41,004 nucleotides of DNA from Bacteroidales bacterium (GTDB lineage: Bacteria; Bacteroidota; Bacteroidia; Bacteroidales; JAIPAP01). Location of the stretch: the NCBI GenBank assembly GCA_021740045.1, contig JAIPAP010000024.1, positions 1-41,004 on the forward strand, read 5' to 3'. Below are positions 16,517 to 26,476 of the stretch, one piece after another. How positions within the stretch are numbered: the first letter of the stretch is position 1; the number at the start of each line of letters is the position of its first letter. The translations under genes and the position numbers were made by a program. Below the pieces are notes generated by a model. The model was not told the origin of the DNA and ran no database searches. It saw only the letters and a program-made list of their open reading frames with translations.

Positions 16517-19500
16517 ATGAAAACAAACATTATTAGGTCCTGTCTTATTGTTCCCTTTGTTTTGCTATGCCAGTACTTACCGGCACAGGTAATCGACGAT
16601 TTCTCCGATGGAGATCATATCCAAAACCCACAATGGTATGGAGATACGGATTTATTCCGGGTAAATGAAGCCTTGCAATTGCAGTTGGATGATACCGTGG
16701 CCAACACCGCTTCCCTTTATCTTCCCAATACCCTGATCACCCAGACCGAATGGCGGTTTTTTATCCATATCGATTTTAATCCCTCCAGCGCCAGTTGGGT
16801 GAAGATGTATCTGGCAAGCGATAGCGAGGACCTTAATGAACCGCTTAATGGCTACTTTTTACAGTTTGGAGAGGCCGGTGGCACTGATGCCATCACCCTT
16901 TTCCGGCAGCAAGGGGATGAAATTGACACTGTAGCAAGAGGAAGTGAGGGCGCGATAGCTGAAGATTTTGCCATGCACATAAAAATAACTCGTGATGATG
17001 CCGGCAACTGGACTATCTTCACCGATAAGGAGGGAAATGGCATTTGGGAATTTGAAACCACCGGATTTGATAATGCCATTGAGCAAACCTATTACTTTGG
17101 CTTATTATGTAAATATGCTCAATCCTATTCCAAACGCATATACTTCGATGATTTTTATGTGGGCGATATTGAGCAAGACATCACACCACCGGAATTTGAG
17201 TCGCTCGTCCTGCCGGATGATCATTCCATTGACCTGCTCTTCTCCGAAGCCCTTGATGAAGCAACGGCTGAAAATACTGCCAACTATTTTGTAGATCAGG
17301 GGATCGGTAATCCGGCAGGCGCCATATTGGATGAAGACGAGCTATCGCTTGTCCATCTTAATTTTTCAGAGACCTTTCCAAACCGTCAGTTGCTCACCTT
17401 AACCATCAAAAACCTCCGGGATTTGGCCGGAAATGAGATGGAAACCGTTCAGGAATCATTTTCCTGGTTTGAAGCGAAAAAATTCGATGTATTGATCAAT
17501 GAGATCATGGCCGACCCCAGCCCACCAGAAGAGTTGCCCGAGGTGGAATATATTGAACTATATAATAGAACTGAGCTGCCGGTAAATCTTAAAGACTGGA
17601 TGATTGCCTTTGGAAATACATCTAAAACCTTCCCCGATATTACGATTCCTCCCGACAGCTTTTTAATTGTTACCAAAGGTGATAATATGAGCACATACGG
17701 GCTTTCGCTCGATCTTTTTACGAATGACTATTCTCTTACCAACGGTGGTACAACGCTAACGCTAATGTCGCCTGATAGCAGCATTATTCATCATGTGTCT
17801 TATGATCTTGATTATTATCATGATCCTGAAAAAGACAACGGGGGTTGGTCCATGGAAATGATCGACCCGGAAAATCCCTGTGGTAATGAAAACAACTGGT
17901 ATGCCTCACAAGACATGCGCGGTGGCACACCCGGTGAACGAAATTCAGTATATGATCCAGGGACCAATATTCCGGCATTGGCAAAAGTGAGAGCAATATC
18001 ACATGACACTATCCTGGTTGTGTTCAACCAAACGATGCGCGAAGGTTTGTTTAACCCGGCAGTTTATGAGATTTCAAATGGAATGGGTCATCCTGCCCAG
18101 GTTTTACCGGCTGATACCATCAAGCGCTCAGTTTTCTTAATCCCGGCCTCCGGCCTGCAAACGCAAGTTTCTTATGAATTAACAATCGTGGATACCATAC
18201 GAAATTGTTCTGGTACCTTAGTTCCGCTGGAATCTTCCATGCCATTCCATATCGGTTTACCGGCCCAACAGTATGACCTGGTTATTAATGAACTCATGGC
18301 TGACCCTTCACCCGCTGTGGAATTGCCTGAACGGGAATACATCGAGCTATACAATCGCACTGATCTCCCTGTTTTTCTGGAAAACTGGATCATTCAAGTG
18401 GGTGATGACAGGGAGATGCTTCCTGATGAGCAAATACCGGCTCAAGCTTATGCAATCATTGCTGATGCAGAGGCCTACGGAGATCTGCGGGATTACGGAA
18501 TTTTTGCAGGCGTAAACAGCATCTCCCTTTCCAATAAAGGAACCATGGTTGCTCTTCGCTCCCCTGACGGGAGATTGATCCATGCCGTTGAATATGATAA
18601 TTCATGGTATGATGATACCTACAAGGAAGACGGTGGCTACAGCCTGGAACAGATCGATCCTGATAATCCGTGCGGCGGAAAATCCAACTGGTCGGCTTCC
18701 CATTCAGCTGCCGGTGGAACGCCGGGTTCACAAAATTCAATCGTTGGTGAAAACCCCGATAACACCAAGCCCTATCTTCTACGAGCCTTTGCTCCCAATA
18801 TTTCCACCATCGAACTTTATTTTAATGAACCTATGGATAGTAGTACCATCATCAATCCGGCCAAATACCACATCAATAACGGGATTGGGAAGCCATTGAA
18901 AGTTGAAGTTAATTCTTTATTGGCTGATAGGGTTGTGTTAAATTTAAAAACTACATTGGCCGAACAATTAATTTACACCCTTAGTATTGAAGATGCTTGT
19001 AGTGATTGTGCCGGTAATTCGATTGATGACGAAAAAACGGTTAGGGTAGCAATTCCGAAACAAGCAACTCCAAATGATTTGGTCATCAACGAAATTCTGT
19101 TCAATCCCACCAATGAAGGAGTTGATTTTGTTGAGCTATACAATCGTTCTGATAAGGTGATCGATATGCAGAAGCTGCTCCTAACCAGCATGGATACACT
19201 GGAAGGGTATTTGTATTCGAAAAGTGATATAAGCGATGAAGGTTTTCTGATCTTCCCCGAAGAATACCTTGTTTTGACCACTGCACCAAACAAAATAAAG
19301 CAAGCCTATTTCACGAAGAACCCCGATCAATTCATTGCCTTGTCCTCCATGCCGCAATTCGGTAATTCGGAGGGTACTGCGGTAATTGCCGATAAATCCT
19401 ATGCTATTATCGATCGGTTTTCCTATGAAGAAAACATGCACTTCCCCTTGCTTAACGATACCGAAGGCGTTTCACTGGAACGCATCGATCCTGATAAGCC

Positions 19501-19918
19501 GGCAAGCGATCGCAATAATTGGCACTCGGCTTCCGAAACGGTTGGCTTTGCCACACCGGCCTATCAAAATTCACAGTTCATGGCAAGCGAAACTTACGAA
19601 GACAAGATTACCATCGATCCTGAAATCTTTTCACCGGATAACGACGGTTACCGGGATGTGCTCTCCATTGCCTATAACTTCGGACAACCCGGTTTTACGG
19701 CAAATGTAACCATCTATGATGCACAAGGCCGGCTCGTCAGCCATTTGCTCCAAAATGAATTATTAGGCACCTCCGGCTCCTTCACCTGGGATGGCATCAC
19801 CAATGAGCGCGAAAAAGCTCCTATTGGCATCTACATCATTTATTTCGAGGTTTTTGATGTGGGAGGCAAAGTGGAGAAGTTTAAGAAAACCGCCGTTCTT
19901 GCCGGAAAGATGGATTGA
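16517..19918 (+). CDS. Secreted lamin-tail-domain repeat protein with FlgD-like C-terminus
   Basis: 1133 aa with a signal peptide (hydrophobic run ending LPAQ near residue 24). The N-terminal about 200 residues look like a concanavalin-like beta sandwich (ISDGDH-like start, FYVGDIEQ end); this is tentative. Three lamin-tail domains begin near residues 324, 585 and 853, each with (L/V)INE(I/L) then a VELYNR or IELYNR motif. Between them lie SbsA-like Ig modules (LLFSEALDEATAENTANYFVD, and IELYFNEPMDSSTIINPAKYHINNG in part). The C-terminus has a FlgD-like Ig domain beginning FSPDNDGYRD near 1037. The protein is probably exported and surface or extracellular; the F-S-P-D-N-D-G motif resembles type B T9SS signals, which is inference. 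Function unknown, possibly adhesive or binding extracellular DNA or carbohydrate. Confidence 0.8.
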   Translation: MKTNIIRSCLIVPFVLLCQYLPAQVIDDFSDGDHIQNPQWYGDTDLFRVNEALQLQLDDTVANTASLYLPNTLITQTEWRFFIHIDFNPSSASWVKMYLASDSEDLNEPLNGYFLQFGEAGGTDAITLFRQQGDEIDTVARGSEGAIAEDFAMHIKITRDDAGNWTIFTDKEGNGIWEFETTGFDNAIEQTYYFGLLCKYAQSYSKRIYFDDFYVGDIEQDITPPEFESLVLPDDHSIDLLFSEALDEATAENTANYFVDQGIGNPAGAILDEDELSLVHLNFSETFPNRQLLTLTIKNLRDLAGNEMETVQESFSWFEAKKFDVLINEIMADPSPPEELPEVEYIELYNRTELPVNLKDWMIAFGNTSKTFPDITIPPDSFLIVTKGDNMSTYGLSLDLFTNDYSLTNGGTTLTLMSPDSSIIHHVSYDLDYYHDPEKDNGGWSMEMIDPENPCGNENNWYASQDMRGGTPGERNSVYDPGTNIPALAKVRAISHDTILVVFNQTMREGLFNPAVYEISNGMGHPAQVLPADTIKRSVFLIPASGLQTQVSYELTIVDTIRNCSGTLVPLESSMPFHIGLPAQQYDLVINELMADPSPAVELPEREYIELYNRTDLPVFLENWIIQVGDDREMLPDEQIPAQAYAIIADAEAYGDLRDYGIFAGVNSISLSNKGTMVALRSPDGRLIHAVEYDNSWYDDTYKEDGGYSLEQIDPDNPCGGKSNWSASHSAAGGTPGSQNSIVGENPDNTKPYLLRAFAPNISTIELYFNEPMDSSTIINPAKYHINNGIGKPLKVEVNSLLADRVVLNLKTTLAEQLIYTLSIEDACSDCAGNSIDDEKTVRVAIPKQATPNDLVINEILFNPTNEGVDFVELYNRSDKVIDMQKLLLTSMDTLEGYLYSKSDISDEGFLIFPEEYLVLTTAPNKIKQAYFTKNPDQFIALSSMPQFGNSEGTAVIADKSYAIIDRFSYEENMHFPLLNDTEGVSLERIDPDKPASDRNNWHSASETVGFATPAYQNSQFMASETYEDKITIDPEIFSPDNDGYRDVLSIAYNFGQPGFTANVTIYDAQGRLVSHLLQNELLGTSGSFTWDGITNEREKAPIGIYIIYFEVFDVGGKVEKFKKTAVLAGKMD

Positions 19919-20428
19919 TTATAGCCATTTATAACTGAGTAACCGAAGAAATGGAACAATAACTAATGACTTAAAAACAGGCTTATGAACTTTATTTACT
20001 AAACTGTGGTTTACTCCTCAATCATCTAAAAAATCTTATGAAAACCTATACTTTCAAAATTAAAAACACCATGCGATACCTGCCCGTTCCAGGTATGCAT
20101 GGTGCGATTGTTATGAATTTAATTCGGAGAAAGAAAATGGAAAAATTAATCGAATTTCCCTTTTTGCTAATTTTATCTTGGGTAGCACTAGTAAAAGAGA
20201 AAAAAACCACCCGGCAGTTCCGTCAAACAACGCTAATAGTTTATAGTCAACAGATCCAGCGGACACAGAAAGCGGGTGGTTTTAAGAGTGAACTTATACA
20301 TAACCTGTCGATGTTCGTCTAACATCAACACTTATAAACAATTCCAGGATATAAGTTCAACGTTGGAATCCCTGTCGCCAGGGAAAGAAGCTATTACTAA
20401 TCACTAACCAAAGTCCTAATTTTTTTTG
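19919..20428. other. Gene-free region with three inverted repeats
   Basis: Between the lamin-tail gene and the T9SS gene. Hairpin 20067-20104: CACCATGC-ATACCTG pairs with CAGGTATGCATGGTG with one bulged base. Long-range stem 20203-20213 with 20273-20283: AAAACCACCCG pairs with CGGGTGGTTTT around a 59-base loop. Small hairpin 20370-20383: CCCTG/CAGGG with a TCGC loop. A 94-codon open frame at 20038-20322 spans the first two, has no recognisable domain and is not called. Any of the stems may help end the lamin-tail transcript, but none has a clear U tract. Confidence 0.55.
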
Positions 20429-20459
20429 AAAGTGCAGGGTACACATGACCCTGCACTTT
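20429..20459 (-). terminator. Strong terminator hairpin after the T9SS Asp-box gene
   Basis: AAAGTGCAGGGT (20429-20440) pairs perfectly over 12 bases with ACCCTGCACTTT (20448-20459) around a 7-base loop. It lies 28 bases past the stop of the minus-strand gene. T runs occur on the plus side (to 20460), so it may act in both directions. Confidence 0.7.
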
Positions 20460-20487
20460 TACCACCGTATAACCGGTCAGTTATTGG

Positions 20488-23400
20488 TTACTTTTTGATC
20501 AATTTATGGGTAACTACCTTGTCATTAGTATGGAGGCGGATCAAGTATACGCCACGTTCCCAACTATTGGTATTGATTTCAAGTTCACTGCCAGGATTCT
20601 CCTTGGATAAGATGATCTGGCCGGCCGCATTCATTACGCTAACCTTGTTAAGATCTTTGCTAGCCGAAATATTCAGCTCATCTTTAAACGGATTGGGATA
20701 CATATCCAGGTTCAACGCCTGTTCATCAATACCTGTAGTAGTCAGGTTAACTTCTGCAACACTGTATTCACCGTCGCTTGAGGGGAATACATTGTTAACA
20801 TAAGCATCGCCATAAGGATTGATCATTTCATAATCAGCCTCTGCTACTGTATTTTCACTGGCATCATAGAGCTTTATAGTAATATGATTGCCTGTGGTAT
20901 ATCCGTTACCTTCGTTAAGCGTTGAGAAGGCAGCAACTTCATTGGTCAATGCATCATCGCTGGTAATTACGGTAGTACCTACCAATACATTATTGTCATA
21001 AACAGCTACTTCGTCACCTTCCTCGAGGTTTTCGCCGGGCTTGATATAAACGGTAAATACATTATCGGCTGCGTTACCACCGTTAAAGGTGAAGTATTCG
21101 GTTTCGGGGTTGGTAATACCACTGGTATTGCCTGTTGCCGGATAAACCAGTTCGGCAGCAGCATTGAGTTTCACCAGGTAACCTTCGTCGGGTTGGCAAT
21201 CGCCTATACCATTAACCCATTCACCACCGATTTTCTGGAGTGTTTGGCCATTGGAATTCCGGATAAAGTCCAAATCATCGCTCATGATGCTTTCAAAGGC
21301 AACGGTTGCATCCATAGGTTCTACCGGCAGGTAGCTAACAAACTGGTAACCGCTTTCCAGTGAAATGGGGCTTGTAGCATCCATGCGTTCACCTTCCAGT
21401 AACAGTTCCTGAGCACCGTTCATATTAAAAAGGTAACCCTCTTTGGTCATCCAGTCGCCAATGTTATTAACCCAGTCGAAACCTACTTTGTGGAAAAGTT
21501 CACCGTTGGAATTCTTAACAAAGTCGAGATCAGATCCAAGGATATCTTCTAGAACAACGTCCATAGCAGGATTTTCTTCAACAACGCTGGTTGAAACAAA
21601 CTGGAAACCTTCTTCCAGGGCGATAGCTTGTGTAGCAGGAGCAGCGGGTGTATAGGTATATTTTACATTAGCAACACCAATACCACTCATGTAAATGTCG
21701 ATGCTTTCATCTTGCTCAATGATATCAGTATCAGTGTAAGAAGCATCCAAAATTACATCATCGGATACCTGGTTCCAGGTTTCACCGGTATCTTCGGAGA
21801 TAACCAAGCCGGCTTGTACAAACTTCTGAGCTAGAATAACACCTTCGTGGTTTTCACTGAAATAAACATCCATACATTCGAAGTCGGTGAAAGCAGGGTT
21901 CCAGGTTTCACCTCCATCATAGGTGGCGTAAATACCATTACCAAGGCTTACGGAAGCCACCAGGTTGTCATGATTATTGGGGTTCACTGCGATGTCCCAG
22001 ATACCAGCACCTTGCGGCAAACCTGCCGACATTTGAGTCCAGTTGTCGCCATAATCGGTTGATTTGTATACGCCGGCTTTGTTTTCGCCAATAGCATATG
22101 CCCAAAGTACACCAGGCTCACCTTCAACCACTTCAAGATCTTTGATTTGTTCTTCGGTTCCAGTAATTGAGATTTCTTCGGTGGTTTCAAAGTTATCGGT
22201 TGTGCGCAGAAGCAATGCGTTACTGCCGGGATTCCATTTGGGCATCACCATCCAGTAAGTATCTTCGTCTTCAGGAGCACGACGGATATGGGTTAGTACC
22301 TTGGCACCGTTTTCCGAAAAAGCGGGTGTAGGAGGACCTGCCCAGTAATCATAGCTTTGGAATACATTGATACCACCGGAAAAACCACCGGGAACACCAA
22401 GGAAAGAACGATCTTGTGTGTATTCATCACCATAAATATAGTAACTCAGGTTAACCATATTCAGTCCAAGCTGCTCATTACGCTCACCTGTAACAGGATT
22501 ATGCGCAAAGAAACTACCGTTGGCTGTGTAATACAACCATGTGCTATCATTGGGGTATTTAGTGGCATCCATTGAGGTCATGGTACGGGTTTTTACCGGC
22601 TTTAGGTCCCAGGTTTCACCATTATCCATGGTTTCAACCACACGGTGGTCACCACCAATAATTACATGATCACTATTGAAAGGACTAACCGCTACGGTTA
22701 TACCATAATAATAGTTATGATATTCCTCTACATCAAAAACGATGCTTTCCCAGGTTTCACCACCGTCATGGGTTACCACGATTTCGTTTTCCTCAGTGGC
22801 CCAAACATTATCGGGATTGCTCGGGTCGATACCCAGGGTAACAAAAGCATCCAATTGGTGAGGCGTAAGTTCGATATCCATTTCAGTCCAGTTATAACCA
22901 CCGTCGGTTGAACGCAGGATCTTTTCCACATCAGCACCAAAACCGGTAACGGCAAATATGGTTTGGGGGTCGCCGGGAACCATTTTTACATCACCGATGA
23001 TATCACCGGAAATGATACGGTTCCAGGTTTCACCGCCGTCGGTTGTTCCGTAAAAACCACCTTCATCATCGCCAGGGCTGGCACCTAATCCCATAAGGAT
23101 ACGATCGGGATCGCCGGGATAAATATTTACAGTTTTTACAGAAAGTTCGTCATAGTTGAGGTAGTCATAGATTAATTCAAAATTCTCACCACCATCCGTT
23201 GAACGCCAAACAGTTTGCTTGCTACCTGAGTACCATACGCCCATGTTGGCGAAAACAACAATATTATCAGGGTTACTGGGATCAACCTCGTAATCGCTAA
23301 AATTCAGGTGCTGCAGGTTGAACTTTTGAATAACATCAACCACTTCACCGGTAGCGACATCAAGGATATACAACCCCCTGGTTTCAACATCACTACTTAA

Positions 23401-23796
23401 CCCATCGGTTACGGTAAAGTATAAGTGTGTAGGTTCATTCGGATTGGCAAACTTAAGATGATCGATGGTTGCAATATTGCCAGGTACTTGCGGAGCAGAA
23501 TAAAAATGTTCCCAAGTTTGGCCGGCATCAGTCGATTTGAAGATCTGCCGGGTATAGTTGGCGGCATATACCACGCCTTCATTATTGGCGTCAAATACAA
23601 TAGAGCTGAACCGACCGTATCCGGGGCCAACTCTTCCCTCATAGGTTACTTCACCTTCCAGGGCACGATTATTTAACAAGGTTTTCGTGTTAACATCCTT
23701 CTCCTTGGTATATTCAACCTGCGCATTAACAGGTTCGAAGGAGAATAAGGTGAAAACAAACAGTGATAATGCTAAAAGTATGTTTCCGGTTTTCAT
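20488..23796 (-). CDS. Secreted Asp-box (sortilin/VPS10-like) repeat protein with T9SS sorting domain
   Basis: 1102 aa from the ATG at 23796; the frame is open upstream, but the signal peptide MKTGNILLALSLFVF starts here. Nine Asp-box motifs of the S/T-x-D-x-G-x-T/N-W type are visible (STDAGQTW, STDGGENF, TTDGGETW, STDGGYNW, THDGGETW, TMDNGETW, STDYGDNW, TYDGGETW, SEDTGETW) across roughly residues 60-690, indicating one or two multi-bladed beta propellers. Two tandem copies of an 80-90 aa module (SDLDFVKNSNGE and DDLDFIRNSNGQ) lie near 724-895. The last about 75 residues (MYPNPFKDELNIS to the KLIKK end) are a type A Por secretion signal, so it is exported by the type IX system and probably surface-attached. 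Function unknown: glycan or protein binding or hydrolysis is possible. The TPR-HTH regulator gene lies directly upstream on the same strand. Confidence 0.88.
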   Translation of the reverse strand: MKTGNILLALSLFVFTLFSFEPVNAQVEYTKEKDVNTKTLLNNRALEGEVTYEGRVGPGYGRFSSIVFDANNEGVVYAANYTRQIFKSTDAGQTWEHFYSAPQVPGNIATIDHLKFANPNEPTHLYFTVTDGLSSDVETRGLYILDVATGEVVDVIQKFNLQHLNFSDYEVDPSNPDNIVVFANMGVWYSGSKQTVWRSTDGGENFELIYDYLNYDELSVKTVNIYPGDPDRILMGLGASPGDDEGGFYGTTDGGETWNRIISGDIIGDVKMVPGDPQTIFAVTGFGADVEKILRSTDGGYNWTEMDIELTPHQLDAFVTLGIDPSNPDNVWATEENEIVVTHDGGETWESIVFDVEEYHNYYYGITVAVSPFNSDHVIIGGDHRVVETMDNGETWDLKPVKTRTMTSMDATKYPNDSTWLYYTANGSFFAHNPVTGERNEQLGLNMVNLSYYIYGDEYTQDRSFLGVPGGFSGGINVFQSYDYWAGPPTPAFSENGAKVLTHIRRAPEDEDTYWMVMPKWNPGSNALLLRTTDNFETTEEISITGTEEQIKDLEVVEGEPGVLWAYAIGENKAGVYKSTDYGDNWTQMSAGLPQGAGIWDIAVNPNNHDNLVASVSLGNGIYATYDGGETWNPAFTDFECMDVYFSENHEGVILAQKFVQAGLVISEDTGETWNQVSDDVILDASYTDTDIIEQDESIDIYMSGIGVANVKYTYTPAAPATQAIALEEGFQFVSTSVVEENPAMDVVLEDILGSDLDFVKNSNGELFHKVGFDWVNNIGDWMTKEGYLFNMNGAQELLLEGERMDATSPISLESGYQFVSYLPVEPMDATVAFESIMSDDLDFIRNSNGQTLQKIGGEWVNGIGDCQPDEGYLVKLNAAAELVYPATGNTSGITNPETEYFTFNGGNAADNVFTVYIKPGENLEEGDEVAVYDNNVLVGTTVITSDDALTNEVAAFSTLNEGNGYTTGNHITIKLYDASENTVAEADYEMINPYGDAYVNNVFPSSDGEYSVAEVNLTTTGIDEQALNLDMYPNPFKDELNISASKDLNKVSVMNAAGQIILSKENPGSELEINTNSWERGVYLIRLHTNDKVVTHKLIKK

Positions 23797-23941
23797 AATT
23801 AAATAGTTTTGATTAAAACATTTTGTTGAACAATTGCTTGCAAAGAGAATCAATTTTATAAAAGGATGGTTATTTTGGGCATGGACAAAGCGTGACATAT
23901 TTGGGAAAAAGCGTGACTTATTTCTAACCTAATTACCTAAA

Positions 23942-25666
23942 TCATAGATTGTAGATATACTTTTCCACATTTTCATCCCGTTCCAATCCCATTTTTTCTT
24001 TGAGACGCATCTTGCGTTTCCGGTATGAGGCCGGGGTAATATTCAGCAAGCGGGCAATTTCTTTACTTCCAAGATTGATACGTAAATAGGCCACCAGGCG
24101 TAAGTCGTTGTTATTCAAATTGGGATGCTGATCTTGTAACCGCTGGAAAAAGCCTTCGTGGATCTGCTCAAAATGAACCACAAAATCATTCCAGTCTTTT
24201 TCTATATTGATGGTACCTTTAAGCTCCCTCTTAAGCGCCCTGATATTTTGGTCTTCTTTCTGATCCAACTGCTCTATTTGATCGATAACTTGATGGATTG
24301 TGTCATTTTTGGTTGCATTGATAAGTGCCTTGGAGGATATTTCCCGGTTTTTCATCTCTATTTCCTCGCGAAGCAATTTCTCATTCAGGGCCGACCGCTC
24401 TTCATTGCGTTTAAGCTCCTGTTCAAGGGCCATTTGCTGAGCCTGACTCTTCTCAAGCTCCAGGGCGGATATATCTTCTTTCTTCTGCAACAGGGAGTTC
24501 TTCTGCCGCATGTTAATCCACCTTACCCTAACGGTATAAATTGCCAAAATAGCAATCAGAATTACCGAAATGATCATTATGGTATTGAACTTCTGCAGTG
24601 AAGCATATTTTTCCTCGGCAGCCTCAAGTTCATATTCATATTTTGAAAGCTCGAACTTACCCTGCAATTCGGAGAGTTTTTCCTGATTTTTAAGGTATTG
24701 CAACGTATCGGAGAGTTCTCTTGTTTTCTGCAGATAAGCGAAAGCTTTCTTATAATCATTGCGCTTTTTGCTTATCTGGCTAAGAAGATCATAAGCATCA
24801 TATTGAGAATTTATATCGTTGATGCTTTTCGCTATACTGGCTCCTTTAAGGGCAATTTTTTCGGCGTCTTCATAATGCCCCATTTGGTGGAGTACTTTAG
24901 CCAGGCGGTTATGGGCAAAAACACTTACATCGCCACTCAGGTCCGTGTCCTTATCAACCATCTGGCGCAATATTTTGCGGGCTTTTTCCAGGTTTCCGGC
25001 AAACTCATAACTCTCGGCCAAGCTTACCCGGGCGTAATAGTAATTATCCGATCCGGGTTCCGTATACTTCATCGCGGACTCAAGCATGTTGCGGGCCGTA
25101 TCATATTTGCCCAAATCATTATACAAGGTGGCCAGGTTAATACCATAATGCGCAGCCTTTTTGAACATTTTCAGATCAATAGCCGATTCATAGGCTTTTT
25201 TAAAGAAATGCAAAGCCTTTTCCTTTTTACCGTCGGCATTATATACAATGGCAATGTTATTCAGGATAGTTTGCTCATATTTGGCCGGCAAATCACGAAT
25301 AGCAATTTGAAAAGCCTTCAAATAATGATCAAGAGCTTTAGCATATTCGGAAGAGATATAGTAACACAAACCAATGTTGTTGATCGCCAAAAATCGCAAC
25401 CGGGCATTATCTTCCTCCTTCCCGATGTCCAATGCTTTATTCAAATATTCGAGTGAGCGCTTTATCTTTTTCGCATTTCTTAAATCGATGCCCTTACGAA
25501 TCAATGAATCGGCAATAACCACAGGCGATTGTTCTGAAAGATTTTCTTCAACGAAATGTTCAGGGTTTTCGGGAAGAGAAATGGAATGATTATCCGGTTC
25601 ACTGCCTGATAAGGCGCCGGCAAAACAAATTAGCAGCAACGTTATATAACTAAGCTTGAAAATCAT
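23942..25666 (-). CDS. TPR-repeat membrane regulator with LuxR-like C-terminal HTH
   Basis: 574 aa. The N-terminal signal sequence (MIFKLSYITLLLICFAGALS) is followed by several tetratricopeptide repeats between about residues 60 and 330 (ALDHYLKAFQIA, ALHFFKKAYESA, AFAYLQKTRELS). Next come a coiled coil, one membrane helix near 359-380 (IMIISVILIAILAIYTV), a second Glu/Lys-rich coiled coil, and a helix-turn-helix near 520-560 (GSKEIARLLNITPASYRKRKMRLKEKMGL). This is a widespread Bacteroidota class in which a periplasmic TPR sensor is joined to a cytoplasmic DNA-binding domain, often controlling a neighbouring surface system. The T9SS protein gene 145 bases downstream is the natural candidate target or partner; that is inference from position. 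Confidence 0.85.
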   Translation of the reverse strand: MIFKLSYITLLLICFAGALSGSEPDNHSISLPENPEHFVEENLSEQSPVVIADSLIRKGIDLRNAKKIKRSLEYLNKALDIGKEEDNARLRFLAINNIGLCYYISSEYAKALDHYLKAFQIAIRDLPAKYEQTILNNIAIVYNADGKKEKALHFFKKAYESAIDLKMFKKAAHYGINLATLYNDLGKYDTARNMLESAMKYTEPGSDNYYYARVSLAESYEFAGNLEKARKILRQMVDKDTDLSGDVSVFAHNRLAKVLHQMGHYEDAEKIALKGASIAKSINDINSQYDAYDLLSQISKKRNDYKKAFAYLQKTRELSDTLQYLKNQEKLSELQGKFELSKYEYELEAAEEKYASLQKFNTIMIISVILIAILAIYTVRVRWINMRQKNSLLQKKEDISALELEKSQAQQMALEQELKRNEERSALNEKLLREEIEMKNREISSKALINATKNDTIHQVIDQIEQLDQKEDQNIRALKRELKGTINIEKDWNDFVVHFEQIHEGFFQRLQDQHPNLNNNDLRLVAYLRINLGSKEIARLLNITPASYRKRKMRLKEKMGLERDENVEKYIYNL

Positions 25667-25921
25667 GTCCCCTGGATTGTTAATTAGGACAACGATAACT
25701 TAAATGTTTTATTGAGAAAATAGCTGATTGAACTATCAGGATTAATTGAGATCATCACACTAACCGGCCACCGGATATCATCGCAATGCCGGGTTGAGCA
25801 ATTATTTCAGGTGACATAAAGTTTCAATGATATTGGATAAACACCGGCGTTTTCCCGGGATGCAGGTATGAAATTCAGCAAATGGCAGTGATAAGGTTGA
25901 TACGTTGACAGGAAAATCCTA

Positions 25922-26293
25922 TTACTCAGTTAACACTTTCTCGATAAGATCCGTTAGATCTTTTATCTGGTAAGGCTTCATCAGGGCCCGGTCAGCTCCC
26001 AGTTCCCGGGCCCAATCCAAAATCTTTTCCTTTTCCAGGTACCCGCTTCCTCCAGAAATGGCGATGATCTTTTTACCGGGATAATGCTTCCTTACAGCCC
26101 TTATAGTTTCCATACCCTCGGTTCCGGGCATGAGAATATCCAAAACCAGTATGTCATATTCTTTTTGCTTGAGCATATCAAGGCACACATCTCCATCGTA
26201 GCCAATATCGATATCATAGCCTTCCAACTCCAAAGCCCATTTATTCGATTTGGCAAATTCCACATTATCATCTATGAAAAGAATATTTGTCAT
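25922..26293 (-). CDS. Single-domain response regulator (CheY-like receiver)
   Basis: 123 aa from the ATG at 26293; upstream in-frame starts add residues outside the fold. Receiver features: acidic pair D8-D9 in FIDDN, phosphoacceptor D52 in LVLDILMPG, switch S80 in IAISGG and K106 in LMKPY. There is no output domain. No histidine kinase is in the window, so its partner is unknown. It has a well-formed promoter of its own and a 5' leader of about 60 bases. The 255 bases between it and the TPR-HTH gene hold no evident gene. Confidence 0.92.
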   Translation of the reverse strand: MTNILFIDDNVEFAKSNKWALELEGYDIDIGYDGDVCLDMLKQKEYDILVLDILMPGTEGMETIRAVRKHYPGKKIIAISGGSGYLEKEKILDWARELGADRALMKPYQIKDLTDLIEKVLTE

Positions 26294-26359
26294 AGTTTTT
26301 ATTGAGTTGAATGATAAAATCAAGCAGAGAAGCATCCCAGACATCAAGCTAACAGCCGC

Positions 26360-26390
26360 CAAAGGTAATCATTATTCGAACCCCGAACAA
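26360..26390 (-). promoter_or_regulatory. Predicted promoter of the response regulator
   Basis: On the minus strand TACCTTTG (26367-26360) fits TAnnTTTG, with TTG at 26390-26388 exactly 20 bases upstream: one of the best promoter matches in the window. Confidence 0.65.
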
Positions 26391-26476
26391 CAATAATCAG
26401 GCATATTCATGATTTTCTGCTGAAGATTAAGTTATGATTCTTTTGTGATCGTGGATTGAAAACATTACATATTTGC

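Noticed and set aside
20038-20322. 94-codon open frame between the lamin-tail and T9SS genes
   Set aside because: It spans two strong inverted repeats, has no recognisable domain and a composition unlike a folded protein. Structure at the nucleotide level explains the region better.
24698-25456. 252-codon plus-strand frame inside the TPR regulator
   Set aside because: Antisense shadow of the TPR coding region, which is well supported by its repeats and HTH.
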